Shown in pieces: positions 9,922 through 19,309 of a stretch of 64,000 nucleotides of DNA. Within the stretch, counting starts at the first letter, position 1, and each line of letters begins with the position of its first letter. This DNA is from an uncultured Clostridia bacterium (GTDB taxonomy: Bacteria > Bacillota > Clostridia > Oscillospirales > Ruminococcaceae): NCBI GenBank assembly GCA_947586185.1, contig CANPXN010000001.1, positions 1 to 64,000 on the forward strand, in the 5' to 3' direction. Made by a program: the position numbers and the translations under genes. The notes under the pieces were generated by a model, which saw only the letters and a list, made by a program, of their open reading frames with translations, ran no database searches and was not told the origin of the DNA.

Positions 9922-10716
9922 TTACTGCTTTTCGCAGCAGGTTATCGCTCCGGTCGGACATGCTTCGTAGCATGCTCCGCAGCTGGTGCATTTTGCATAG
10001 TCGATAACTGCATGGAAATTCTCAACGTGAATAGCGTCATTTAGGCATTTCTTTTCGCAGATCTTACAGCCGATACAGCCGTTGCTGCACGCCTGTTTTG
10101 TGATCTTTCCGTTATCTGCCGAGGAGCATTTGACATCAATATGCTTTGTGACAGGCTTTATTGTAATAAGCTGGTTTGGGCATACCTTGGCGCATTTTCC
10201 GCAGCCGCCGCAGTTGCTGTTCACCACAGCTACGCCGTTTACAATACTGATAGCGTTGTTGTCGCACTGAGTAATACAGTCGCCGTAGCCAAGACAGCCG
10301 TAGCTGCATGCCTTGCTGCCTCCGTAGAACCTTTTGGCAGCGACACAGCTCTGCACTCCGTCAAATTCAAAGCGATGCTTTACTGCGTCACAGTTTCCGT
10401 TACAGCGTACAACTGCAACTTCCGGGATCATTTCAAGCGCTTCTGTTCCGAGTATGCCGCTGATCTTAGCGCTTACGTCAGGACCGCCCGGCTTACAGAG
10501 ATTTGTTGGAACGCCTTTTTCAACAATGGCGTTTGCATAGTCCGCACAACCGGCAAAGCCGCATGCTCCGCAGTTTGCCTGAGGAAGAGAGTCTGCAATC
10601 TGTTCTATACGCTCGTCAACCTTTACTTCAAAAACCTTTGAGGCAACGGTTAAAAGAACGCCTGCAAGAATACCGAGAATTGCAAATATAATTATCGGCA
10701 GTAAGTAGTTTGACAT
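9922..10716 (-). CDS. rnfB: Rnf electron transport complex subunit B (ferredoxin type)
   Basis: N-terminal TM, CGACGFAGC cluster motif, several CxxCxxCxxxCP motifs. Confidence 0.96.
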   Translation of the reverse strand: MSNYLLPIIIFAILGILAGVLLTVASKVFEVKVDERIEQIADSLPQANCGACGFAGCADYANAIVEKGVPTNLCKPGGPDVSAKISGILGTEALEMIPEVAVVRCNGNCDAVKHRFEFDGVQSCVAAKRFYGGSKACSYGCLGYGDCITQCDNNAISIVNGVAVVNSNCGGCGKCAKVCPNQLITIKPVTKHIDVKCSSADNGKITKQACSNGCIGCKICEKKCLNDAIHVENFHAVIDYAKCTSCGACYEACPTGAITCCEKQ

Positions 10717-10733
10717 AGTTCTCTCCTTTCTCC

Positions 10734-11312
10734 TCAGCTGATAAGACCTGAAAAGGCCATAAAGCTGAGGGATACGATTGAAGCTGCTGCAAGAGTGCTC
10801 GGGATTCCTTTGAAGGTTGCAGGAATGTCAGCAGTTTCAAGCTTTGAACGCACTCCGGAAAAGAGTACAAGCGCAAGTGAAAAACCGATGCCGGCACAGA
10901 CTGCGTTTACTATGGATTCAATGAATGTGTAGCCGTTGTCGATGTTCAAAAGAGTTACGCCAAGAACCGCACAGTTGGTAGTTATAAGCGGAAGATATAC
11001 GCCGAGAGCCTTGTAAAGAGGCGGCATCATTTTCTTCATGACAATTTCAACAAGCTGTACAAACAAAGCGATAATCAGAATGAATGCAACTGTCTTGAGA
11101 TATTCAAGTCCGTTTGGCTCAAGAACAAGGGAGTAAACCGGATATGTAACGGCTGTAGCACAGGTCATTACAAATATTACCGCAGCGCCCATACCAAGAC
11201 TTGACGAAAGCTTTTTTGATACGCCCAGAAACGGACAGATACCCATGAACTTTGAAAGGACGAAGTTGTCAACCAGTATGGCGGACAGCATGATAATAAA
11301 AATGTTTTTCAT
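10734..11312 (-). CDS. rnfA: Rnf complex subunit A
   Basis: Membrane protein MKNIFIIMLSAILVDNFVLSKFMGICPFLGVSKK; gene order. Confidence 0.96.
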   Translation of the reverse strand: MKNIFIIMLSAILVDNFVLSKFMGICPFLGVSKKLSSSLGMGAAVIFVMTCATAVTYPVYSLVLEPNGLEYLKTVAFILIIALFVQLVEIVMKKMMPPLYKALGVYLPLITTNCAVLGVTLLNIDNGYTFIESIVNAVCAGIGFSLALVLFSGVRSKLETADIPATFKGIPSTLAAASIVSLSFMAFSGLIS

Positions 11313-11986
11313 TATTTATCCTCCTCCTTTTCAGCAGCCTTTGAAGCAGCTCCGCATACCGCTGCGTTAGGGCAGCCTGCACAGCCGATTTTCTGAGGAG
11401 GCTTTTTGCCGGCTATCTTATTTACAAGAGCGATTATACAGCCAAGTACGAAAAATCCTCCTGCTGGCATAATAAACACGGTCATAGGCTGGAATGCCTC
11501 AGGGAGAGAAATCCCCATCCAGCTTCCTGCGCCGAGAATTTCTCTTACAGAGCCCATAATAAACAGCGAGCCTGTAAAGCCAAGTCCCATTCCCAGAGCG
11601 TCGCATATTGACGGCAAGACCTTGTTTTTGCATGCGAACATTTCCGCACGTCCAAGGATAATACAGTTAACCGTTATAAGGCTCAAAAACGTTCCCAGCG
11701 AATCGTAAAGGTCAGGTACAAAGCCATGCAGAATAAAGCTTATAAAGGTTACAAAGCCGGCGATGATTACTATGTAGCAAGGGAGCTTTACCGACTTAGG
11801 GATTATGTTTTTAAGCAGCGAGATAACGATATTGGAGCCGAGCAGTACAAATGCTGTTGCAAGACCCATTCCAAGGCCGTTTATTGCCTGAGTCGTTACC
11901 GCAAGGGTAGGACACATTCCAAGGAGGCCTACTAAAGTTGGATTATCCTTTATAAGTCCCTTTGTAAATTCTTTAAGGTTGCTCAT
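11312..11986 (-). CDS. rnfE: Rnf complex subunit E
   Basis: KGLIKDNPTLVGLLGMCPTLAVTT; gene order. Confidence 0.96.
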   Translation of the reverse strand: MSNLKEFTKGLIKDNPTLVGLLGMCPTLAVTTQAINGLGMGLATAFVLLGSNIVISLLKNIIPKSVKLPCYIVIIAGFVTFISFILHGFVPDLYDSLGTFLSLITVNCIILGRAEMFACKNKVLPSICDALGMGLGFTGSLFIMGSVREILGAGSWMGISLPEAFQPMTVFIMPAGGFFVLGCIIALVNKIAGKKPPQKIGCAGCPNAAVCGAASKAAEKEEDK

Positions 11987-12501
11987 TTCAGTATCGCCTC
12001 CTTGTTCTCATTATAGGTTTCTATTGCAATGTCAACTGCGTTTTTCATTCCCTTTGAGGAGTATGTTGCACCTGTGATAGGGCTGAAATCGTAATCCGTT
12101 GATGACTGACCTAAAAACTGTTCACGGAAGCTTTTATCGTCCTGAACCTTAGTTCCGAGTCCTGGAGTTTCTCCGCAGGCTACAATTCCCACGCCGCAGG
12201 TCTTTCCCTCTGTGTCTATTCCTATTAAAAGCTGTAGACCGCCCTTTGAATAGCCGTCAACAGTGATATCAAATATCACACGACCGCTGTCGTCACGGAT
12301 AACCTGATTTACCTTGTCGTAGGTCTGGTCGACCACTGTGTATTCAGCCTCACCAAAGGTTTCTTCAAGGCTTGATTGGAGCTTGTTCTGCTGAGCCTCG
12401 GCAACCTTGTCTTTTGTAAGCTCATTTGCCATGGCAAGGAGTCCACTTACTATAACGCATATAATGGTCAGTACCAGAGGAGGCATAATTTTGCTTTTCA
12501 T
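11983..12501 (-). CDS. rnfG: Rnf complex subunit G (FMN-binding)
   Basis: FMN attachment motif SPITGATYSSKG; gene order. Confidence 0.94.
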   Translation of the reverse strand: MKSKIMPPLVLTIICVIVSGLLAMANELTKDKVAEAQQNKLQSSLEETFGEAEYTVVDQTYDKVNQVIRDDSGRVIFDITVDGYSKGGLQLLIGIDTEGKTCGVGIVACGETPGLGTKVQDDKSFREQFLGQSSTDYDFSPITGATYSSKGMKNAVDIAIETYNENKEAILK

Positions 12502-13479
12502 TTATTCAGCCTCCTTTTTGATCTTTTTAGCTCCTAAAGGCTTTGTCATTGTAAATGCGTCAATGTACGGAGTTACAATGTTCATAAGGAGTATTGAGAA
12601 GGAAACGCCCTCAGGATAGCTGCCGAATTGCCTTATGAGGAAGGTGATAACGCCGCAGCCTATTCCGAAAATGAGCTTTCCGAGAGATGTTACCGGGGTT
12701 GTTACATAATCAGTCGCCATGAAGAATGCGCCTAAAATAAGGCCTCCGGAAAGGAGCTGATACAGAACATCATTTCCGGCAATAAGATTTAAAAGAGCAA
12801 CTGTTCCTATGAATGCAACAGGAGTTACAGGGGAAATAATTCCTCTTATTATAAGGTATATGCCGCCGATCAAAAGAGCAAGAGCGCATGTTTCACCGAT
12901 ACAGCCGCCAACGTTTCCAAGGAATAGATCTTTATATGACGCCGTTTCTGTTACAAGGGGAGTAGGTCCTGTAAAGACTGTGTTTCCTGCGATCTCAATT
13001 GAACCTGTGGCTCCGGCAGGCATATTTTCATTAACGTTCCAATTAAATGGTATTGCCCAAGTGGTCATGTTTGTCGTAAAGGAAAGCATCAGAACGATAC
13101 GTCCTACGATCGCCGGGTTTGCAAAGTTTTGTCCAAGTCCTCCGAAGAGCTGTTTTACAATTACGATAGCAATAAAGCAGCCTATGATAGCCTGCCAGAA
13201 AGGAATTGTTACCGGCAGATTCAGCGCAAGGAGAAGTCCTGTTACAGCGGCGCTCAGGTCGGTAATGGTCTGTTCCCTTTTCATTATTATTCTTGTTACT
13301 CCCTCAAAGCATGCGCTTGCCGCCATGCAGAGCAGGATCAGCAGCAATGCTCTCAGCCCAAATATGATACATGAGGCGATCACTGCCGGCAGAAGAGATA
13401 CTAAAACGCAAAGCATAATGCGCTGAGTGCTCATGCTGCCCTTTACATGAGGGGAGGGTGATACTGTCAGATTATTCAA
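12502..13479 (-). CDS. rnfD: Rnf complex subunit D
   Basis: Polytopic NqrB/RnfD-like; likely TTG start at 13479 with upstream RBS (the ORF track extends to 13524). Confidence 0.93.
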   Translation of the reverse strand: MNNLTVSPSPHVKGSMSTQRIMLCVLVSLLPAVIASCIIFGLRALLLILLCMAASACFEGVTRIIMKREQTITDLSAAVTGLLLALNLPVTIPFWQAIIGCFIAIVIVKQLFGGLGQNFANPAIVGRIVLMLSFTTNMTTWAIPFNWNVNENMPAGATGSIEIAGNTVFTGPTPLVTETASYKDLFLGNVGGCIGETCALALLIGGIYLIIRGIISPVTPVAFIGTVALLNLIAGNDVLYQLLSGGLILGAFFMATDYVTTPVTSLGKLIFGIGCGVITFLIRQFGSYPEGVSFSILLMNIVTPYIDAFTMTKPLGAKKIKKEAE

Positions 13480-13495
13480 ATTTGTCCCGCCTTTC

Positions 13496-14773
13496 TTATG
13501 TTCTTGGTAAAAGAGCTTTTGCAAGCTGATTTATTTCCGCAAGCTTTCTTGACGCTGGACAGACATATGTACAGCAGCCGCAGTTCATGCAGAGGTTTAC
13601 CTTCAGCTTCTGAAGCGCTTTAATGTCCCTTGCATGATATGCCTTTTCAAGCTCGGTAGGCATAAGCTTTAAAGGACAGGCTTTTATACAGCGTCCGCAG
13701 CGGATACAGTTTGTTTCCTTAGGCTCAGATATTTTTTCAAAGGCAAGGACTGCGTTGCTGCTCTTGCCGAGAGGAGCTTCAAGATCAAAGCCGCACATAC
13801 CCATCATTGGTCCGCCGAGAATGAGCTTTTTGAGCCTTTCGGTATCGCAGCCGGCAAAGTCAAGGACCTCTCTTACCGATGTTCCCACCGGAACGATCAC
13901 GTTGCAAGGCTTTGAAACGATATCTCCGTCAACGGTAACTCTTCTTTCAGTAAGAGGCATACCGGTCTTTATATAGCGGTGAATCTCAGCCGCCGTTGAG
14001 ATGTTTGAAACAATTACGCCCTGATCGGATGGGAGCTGACCCTCGCCTACGATTCTTCCCAGAACATTGTAGATCATTACCTTTTCAGCGCCCTGAGGGT
14101 ATGTGGACGGAAGAGTGTATACGGATATTTCCGGATATTTTTCCACCTTTTCAGTAAGCAACTTAATAGCCTCCGGCTTATTGTTTTCAATGCCTATGTA
14201 AGCTTTTGGAATATTAAGCCATTTCAGTATAAGTCTTATCCCCTCGATAATATCGTCAGGACATTCCATCATTTCACGGTAGTCCGAGGTTATGTAAGGC
14301 TCACATTCAGCTCCGTTTATAACAAGGGTATCCACCGGTGTTTTAGGACAGAGCTTGATATGCGTCGGGAAGCCTGCGCCTCCAAGGCCTGTAAGACCGC
14401 ACTGCTTTACAGCGCTTACAAAGTCCTCTTTTGAGTTTACCACAGGGGGCTTTACCTCCTCGGAAACAGTCTGGTTTCCGTCGGTTTCAATTGTTACAGC
14501 TTTGCAGCTTCTGCCGTTTGCAAGCTTAATGTCAGAAACAGCCTTTACTGTTCCCGATACGCTTGAATGAACCGGAACTGACATAAATGCGTCGGTATCG
14601 CCGATCTTCTGACCGACTAAAACGCTGTCTCCCGGCTTTACGAACGGTGTGCAGGGCGCTCCCATGTTCATCACCATAGGGATAACCACTGTCTTAGGGA
14701 GTGGCAGCCTTACAGTTTTGAAGTCCTGTGTGCCCTTATGGTGGGATAAGCGTACTCCGCCAAGTTTTTTCAT
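13496..14773 (-). CDS. rnfC: Rnf complex subunit C
   Basis: GGAGFPTHIKL NADH/FMN-site motif and two 4Fe-4S motifs. Confidence 0.96.
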   Translation of the reverse strand: MKKLGGVRLSHHKGTQDFKTVRLPLPKTVVIPMVMNMGAPCTPFVKPGDSVLVGQKIGDTDAFMSVPVHSSVSGTVKAVSDIKLANGRSCKAVTIETDGNQTVSEEVKPPVVNSKEDFVSAVKQCGLTGLGGAGFPTHIKLCPKTPVDTLVINGAECEPYITSDYREMMECPDDIIEGIRLILKWLNIPKAYIGIENNKPEAIKLLTEKVEKYPEISVYTLPSTYPQGAEKVMIYNVLGRIVGEGQLPSDQGVIVSNISTAAEIHRYIKTGMPLTERRVTVDGDIVSKPCNVIVPVGTSVREVLDFAGCDTERLKKLILGGPMMGMCGFDLEAPLGKSSNAVLAFEKISEPKETNCIRCGRCIKACPLKLMPTELEKAYHARDIKALQKLKVNLCMNCGCCTYVCPASRKLAEINQLAKALLPRT

Positions 14774-14774
14774 T

Positions 14775-15278
14775 TTATCCTCCTTTGTTTACTGTTGTTT
14801 TCAGCTTTGAAAATGCAGGCATAAGAACTCTCAGGCATATGCCCGAGGCGCATCCTGCTATACAACCGGAAATAATCAGCACAGGCAGATACGCCGCTAC
14901 CGCTTTTGTTTTAAGAATGATACAAGCGGCTGCAAGCTGAGCCATGTTATGAGCTATACCTCCGGAAATGCTGTTAAAAAGCAATGATGCCTTTGTTCTT
15001 CTGAAGAGCAAAAGCATTAGCAGAAAAGATAAGATTCCGCCTGAAACAGACATACAGAATGCTGTCAGTCCTCTTGTAAGCAGGACAAACAGCGATTTCA
15101 GAATACATATTGAAAAAGCGGAACCCGTTCCTATGTATATTATAGCATACATAATAATTATATTTGAAAAGCCCGGCTTTACCCCAAGGGGGAGCGGGAA
15201 TAGGTTTTCTATTGCCGATACTGCAACTGCAAGAGCAAGCAGCAGACCGTTATAAGCGATTTTTCGGGTTTTCTTCAT
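14775..15278 (-). CDS. Gx transporter family / heptaprenyl diphosphate synthase component I-like membrane protein
   Basis: ALAVAVSAIENLFPLPLGVKPGFSNI signature. Confidence 0.82.
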   Translation of the reverse strand: MKKTRKIAYNGLLLALAVAVSAIENLFPLPLGVKPGFSNIIIMYAIIYIGTGSAFSICILKSLFVLLTRGLTAFCMSVSGGILSFLLMLLLFRRTKASLLFNSISGGIAHNMAQLAAACIILKTKAVAAYLPVLIISGCIAGCASGICLRVLMPAFSKLKTTVNKGG

Positions 15279-15281
15279 AAG

Positions 15282-15665
15282 CTATCCAGTCTTTACTGAG
15301 GACGGCGCTTTTCCGTCCTTTATTTCAATAACAAGCTTTTTTGGCAGACATACTATCGTTTCGCCGGGAGAAGCTATAAACCCAGTATTTACACATATCT
15401 GATTTTTGCAGTTCGATGACTTTATCCGGATTTTCTCATCCTTTATTTCAAACACCGGACCTTGTATTTCCTTTAGTGTGAACTCTCCGTCCGCAGTCTT
15501 GGAAAGATCAATTTCACTTACGATTTTTTCGTTTACGGAGATACTTGCAATACAGCGTTCAGAGCTGACTGAATGCCTGAAAAGCAGAAATCCTGCCGCA
15601 GCAAGAATTATCACGGCGATTATTATAATATCGCTCTTCCTTGCAAACACGGTATTATTCTTCAT
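15282..15665 (-). CDS. NusG domain II-containing protein
   Basis: N-terminal TM plus 'IRIKSSNCKNQICVNTGFIASPGETIVCLPKKLVIEI'. Confidence 0.85.
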   Translation of the reverse strand: MKNNTVFARKSDIIIIAVIILAAAGFLLFRHSVSSERCIASISVNEKIVSEIDLSKTADGEFTLKEIQGPVFEIKDEKIRIKSSNCKNQICVNTGFIASPGETIVCLPKKLVIEIKDGKAPSSVKTG

Positions 15666-16656
15666 AGGACAGGTCCTTTTTCACAAATTCAAGTCCTGGA
15701 CTTACATAGAGCTTTTTGTTTTTATCTGCGGCTATGATTTTGTAGTCTTGAGCGTTAAGATGCTTTTCTATGCCCTTTGTGCCCTCAATGAAGACCTGAG
15801 TGGATATAAAATCCGAGAGAAGACCGCTTTCGGCGAAAACTGTTACTGTAGTAATATCGCTTTCGGAGGGATAGCCTGTTTCAGTATCCATTATGTGACA
15901 GTATTTTTTTCCGTCTGCTTCAAAGTATCTCTCATACCCTCCTGATGTTGAAAGAAAGCATGGCTTCGTCCTTACTCTACCAAGAACTCCTCCGCTTTCA
16001 GGCTCTTTTATGTCAACGTTGAAGTATCCGTTTTCGCCGTCTCCGTAAAGCAATACGGATGAGCCGGTGGACACGATAGTATCACTGCTGTCATCTATAT
16101 CTTTCAGAAAAGCTTTTACACGGTCGAGGGCGATGCCTTTTGCAACAGCGCCAAAGTCAAGCTTTGCTCCGTTTTGGAGAGTGACGCTGTTTCCGCTTAC
16201 TTTTATATTGTCTATGCCCACTGTTTCAAGTGCAGCGTCAATGTCCTTTTCAGACGGAACGGACGGATTTTCAGAGTCAATGTTCCACAGGAGCGTAAGA
16301 CCTCCTGCTGTGATGTCAACGCTGCTCCCGTATTCCCTATTGAGATTAAGGATATTGTTTAAGCCTCGTATCAGCTCATCTGAGCAGTTTTCAAGGCCTC
16401 CGCTTTCGTTGAGTCTTGCAGCTTCGCCGTTTTCACTGCGACAGTCGTATACGGCTTCAAGGCTTTTGAAAATATCCCTTGTATCCTTGCATACGTCTAT
16501 ATCCGACCGGACAGATACGACCGTGTCCATTGAAAAAAAGGTATCTTCATAGACGGTATGTCTGTTCGCTTGAAAATATATTATCGCTGAGGCTATTACC
16601 GCTGCTGATATGGCTGCGGCAGCAATAAGTGGTTTAAGGCTTTTTTTCAAAAACAT
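15655..16656 (-). CDS. apbE: FAD:protein FMN transferase
   Basis: ApbE features: DFGAVAKGIALDRV, HIMDTETGYPSES. Confidence 0.93.
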   Translation of the reverse strand: MFLKKSLKPLIAAAAISAAVIASAIIYFQANRHTVYEDTFFSMDTVVSVRSDIDVCKDTRDIFKSLEAVYDCRSENGEAARLNESGGLENCSDELIRGLNNILNLNREYGSSVDITAGGLTLLWNIDSENPSVPSEKDIDAALETVGIDNIKVSGNSVTLQNGAKLDFGAVAKGIALDRVKAFLKDIDDSSDTIVSTGSSVLLYGDGENGYFNVDIKEPESGGVLGRVRTKPCFLSTSGGYERYFEADGKKYCHIMDTETGYPSESDITTVTVFAESGLLSDFISTQVFIEGTKGIEKHLNAQDYKIIAADKNKKLYVSPGLEFVKKDLSYEE

Positions 16657-16702
16657 AAAAAACCCCTTTTATTTTTACAGGAAAAATGCTATAATAGGTT
16701 TA

Positions 16703-16882
16703 TTAAGGCAACACCGCACAAAGATTGTGCGCAGATTGCGCAGTCAGATTTTTTGTCAGATTGCATAAAAAGCTCGCAGGCATACTGGCGTATGTCAAGA
16801 GATTTTTGTGTGATATGACGGAAAATCTGCTAACAAGATGTGTGCAAAGCCGTCAGGCGCGCTTTGTGCGGTGTTGCCTTAA
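16703..16882. mobile_element. MITE-like nonautonomous element with perfect 21-bp terminal inverted repeats
   Basis: TTAAGGCAACACCGCACAAAG ... CTTTGTGCGGTGTTGCCTTAA; TTAA at both ends may be the target duplication; no coding capacity. Confidence 0.75.
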
Positions 16883-17505
16883 GGACATACCTCTGATATG
16901 TAGTCCTCGCTGAGCTTAATAAGATTCAGCAGCGACGCCGCTCCTGCGGAATACTCTCCCGAAAGAGCCGTTGTGGTAATTGCCAGCGAGTCTGCGGAAG
17001 CTTCCGATTCGCTTTTTATTTTTGCTGATGCAAGAGCATTAAATGCGTCCGAGTAATTTTCGGAAAGCTTCTGGGTTATCCGGAAAAGCTTCTGGTCGTT
17101 CCCGGAGTTTGCATTATAAAGCATACGGAATATTTTATAGACCTCTATCATAATTGCTGAGGATATGTCCTTTTCAAGAACCGGACTTCCGGACTTTGAA
17201 GCAAGTGAAAAAAGTATGCTCACTGAATCGGAAATAATTTCCTCGCTTTTTTCTGTGCTTATATCTGAAGAACTGCTTTTCGGTGTATGTGCATTGGGAG
17301 CCGGTACTCTTCCGAGAAGATAATCACAGGACACATTGTAGTAGTCGGCTATACGTACCAGAAATTCAAGACCGCATTCCCTTATGCCCTTTTCATAGTG
17401 GGACAGGAGAGCTTGGGAAATACCAAGGTCTGCGGCAGCCTGCTTCTGGCTGATTTTTCTTTCTTTTCTTTGCAGCGTTATAATTCTGGGAAAATCAGAA
17501 TTCAT
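16879..17505 (-). CDS. Xre-family HTH transcriptional regulator
   Basis: N-terminal HTH_3 (KISQKQAAADLGISQALLSHYEKGIREC). Confidence 0.88.
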   Translation of the reverse strand: MNSDFPRIITLQRKERKISQKQAAADLGISQALLSHYEKGIRECGLEFLVRIADYYNVSCDYLLGRVPAPNAHTPKSSSSDISTEKSEEIISDSVSILFSLASKSGSPVLEKDISSAIMIEVYKIFRMLYNANSGNDQKLFRITQKLSENYSDAFNALASAKIKSESEASADSLAITTTALSGEYSAGAASLLNLIKLSEDYISEVCP

Positions 17506-17831
17506 TTTGTTTGTTCCTCCGGTTATTGCACCTTATGGCTGTGCAAAAATTGATACATATAAAATTATATAACAAATAGTATAAAAAGTAAAGGGTAAAA
17601 ACCCTTAATGTTGCACAGAGGTTAAGTAACAAAATTGACAAAACTTACAATGCAGCGAATTTCCAGCCTGAATTTAGTGCATAATAACCATTGACACGTC
17701 TGTCAAAAAATTGCACACCCGAACAAAAGACGGATTTCAGTATTGGATAATATATACTTCTTGTATTGAAAGAGTTTCCATATGGGTTCTCTTTAAATTA
17801 CCCATAAATCTATTATACGAGGAGCCATGAC

Positions 17832-18455
17832 ATGAAGGGCTACAGACTTACAGTTATAAGGCATGGCCTTACAGAGGCAAACGATAAGTCGGTTTACATA
17901 GGAAGCCGCAGCGACTATTCTCTTTCGGATAAGGGAAGAAGTCAGCTTGTAAACAAGCTTGATGTTTTTCAGTATCCTAAGGTGCAGAGGGTTTACTCAA
18001 GTCCTCTTAAAAGATGCACTGAAACTGCGGAGCTGCTTTTTCCGGACAGGGAGCTTTACCTGGCGGAGGATTTCAGAGAGCTTGATTTCGGAGAGTTTGA
18101 CGGCAAAAGTGTAAAAGAGCTTATTGACCGTGAGGATTACAAGGACTGGCTAAAGGGCGGAGCGGATAAGCGGCCTCCGGACGGGGAAAGCCTCAATGAG
18201 CTTACTGCAAGGATATACAGGGGGCTTCATACAGTTCTTATGGATATGATGCAGGAGGAGCTTACTCACTGCGCTCTTATTACTCATTCTGGTATCATCA
18301 CCAATATTATGGCAGGGTTCGGAATACCGAAATACGATCCTAAGGAGCTTACCTGTCAGCCGGGAGAGGGATTTGAAATCCTGACATCTGCCAAGCTTTG
18401 GCAGCAGTCACAGGTGTTTGAGATACTCGGAAAAGCGCCTTATGAAACCGTTTGA
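17832..18455 (+). CDS. Histidine phosphatase family protein
   Basis: IRHGLTEAN catalytic motif, phosphoglycerate-mutase-like. Confidence 0.88.
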   Translation: MKGYRLTVIRHGLTEANDKSVYIGSRSDYSLSDKGRSQLVNKLDVFQYPKVQRVYSSPLKRCTETAELLFPDRELYLAEDFRELDFGEFDGKSVKELIDREDYKDWLKGGADKRPPDGESLNELTARIYRGLHTVLMDMMQEELTHCALITHSGIITNIMAGFGIPKYDPKELTCQPGEGFEILTSAKLWQQSQVFEILGKAPYETV

Positions 18456-18526
18456 TATTATGATACATATTGCTGCCAATTGACTTGTGTATATTAGTGA
18501 GCAATAATCATAAATGAGGTGTTGCT

Positions 18527-19309
18527 ATGAGTATTTCTGTTTACAGAAAAAGGTCGTGTCAGATTCTCAAGGGGAACTATGCCGAGGCGTTTGCTGTTGT
18601 TTTAGCCTGTATTCTCGTGTATGCTGCCTTTAAGACAGCGGATGTGCTTACTGCTTTGTTTTTGTCATTCAGCGGCATATTTTCGGCAGAGGATATAATG
18701 TTTTCTCCGGGATTGCCTGCGTTTTTGATAAAGACTCTTAGGTTTTTGCTTTGCTTTGCCGCCATGACTCCTCTTATTACCGGTACAGTATGGTGGTTTT
18801 CACAAACTGCGGCAGGGGAGGATAACCGCAGCATTTTGAAGCTGTATACCGGCTTTCGCCTTAACCTCAGAAGCGCAGTTCTTTATGGCATGATGTGGAC
18901 AGCATCATTTCTGACGGCTGTTCCGGTATTTCTCAGTTGGTACGGAGGATACAGACTGCTGCTTCTGTCCCAGAATAGTGGGGAGCCGGAGCTTTTGATT
19001 TTTGCCGCTTTTCAGCTTTTTATGCTGGGATTGCTTATGGTGTTTTTCAGCTTGCTGAACGCCGCCGGAATGAGCGCTGCTCCTTTTATTTTTATAAAAA
19101 GACCCGGGGACAACCCTTTGAGGGCTTTTTTCTGTTCATACAGGGTCATGAGGGGCAGAAAGCTCCGGCTGATAAAACTTATGCTTTCATATCTTCCAGT
19201 TATGCTGGGTATTGTTACAATACCCTTTGTTCTTCCGAAAGCATTTATGGCTCTTGCGGTATATGCGGATTGTGCGGCAAAGGAGGAGGGCGTTTTTGAA
19301 AAGGATTGA
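18527..19309 (+). CDS. Uncharacterized polytopic membrane protein
   Basis: Several hydrophobic segments; RBS upstream; no family recognised with confidence. Confidence 0.6.
   Translation: MSISVYRKRSCQILKGNYAEAFAVVLACILVYAAFKTADVLTALFLSFSGIFSAEDIMFSPGLPAFLIKTLRFLLCFAAMTPLITGTVWWFSQTAAGEDNRSILKLYTGFRLNLRSAVLYGMMWTASFLTAVPVFLSWYGGYRLLLLSQNSGEPELLIFAAFQLFMLGLLMVFFSLLNAAGMSAAPFIFIKRPGDNPLRAFFCSYRVMRGRKLRLIKLMLSYLPVMLGIVTIPFVLPKAFMALAVYADCAAKEEGVFEKD

Noticed and set aside
12809-13426. 205-aa plus-strand ORF
   Set aside because: Antisense to rnfD, which is clearly the coding strand
15406-15945. 179-aa plus-strand ORF
   Set aside because: Antisense to the NusG-II and apbE genes
17693-17708. Palindrome TTGACA-cgtc-TGTCAA upstream of the phosphatase gene
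   Set aside because: Could be an operator or a chance -35-like sequence; no matching -10, and too short to support a claim
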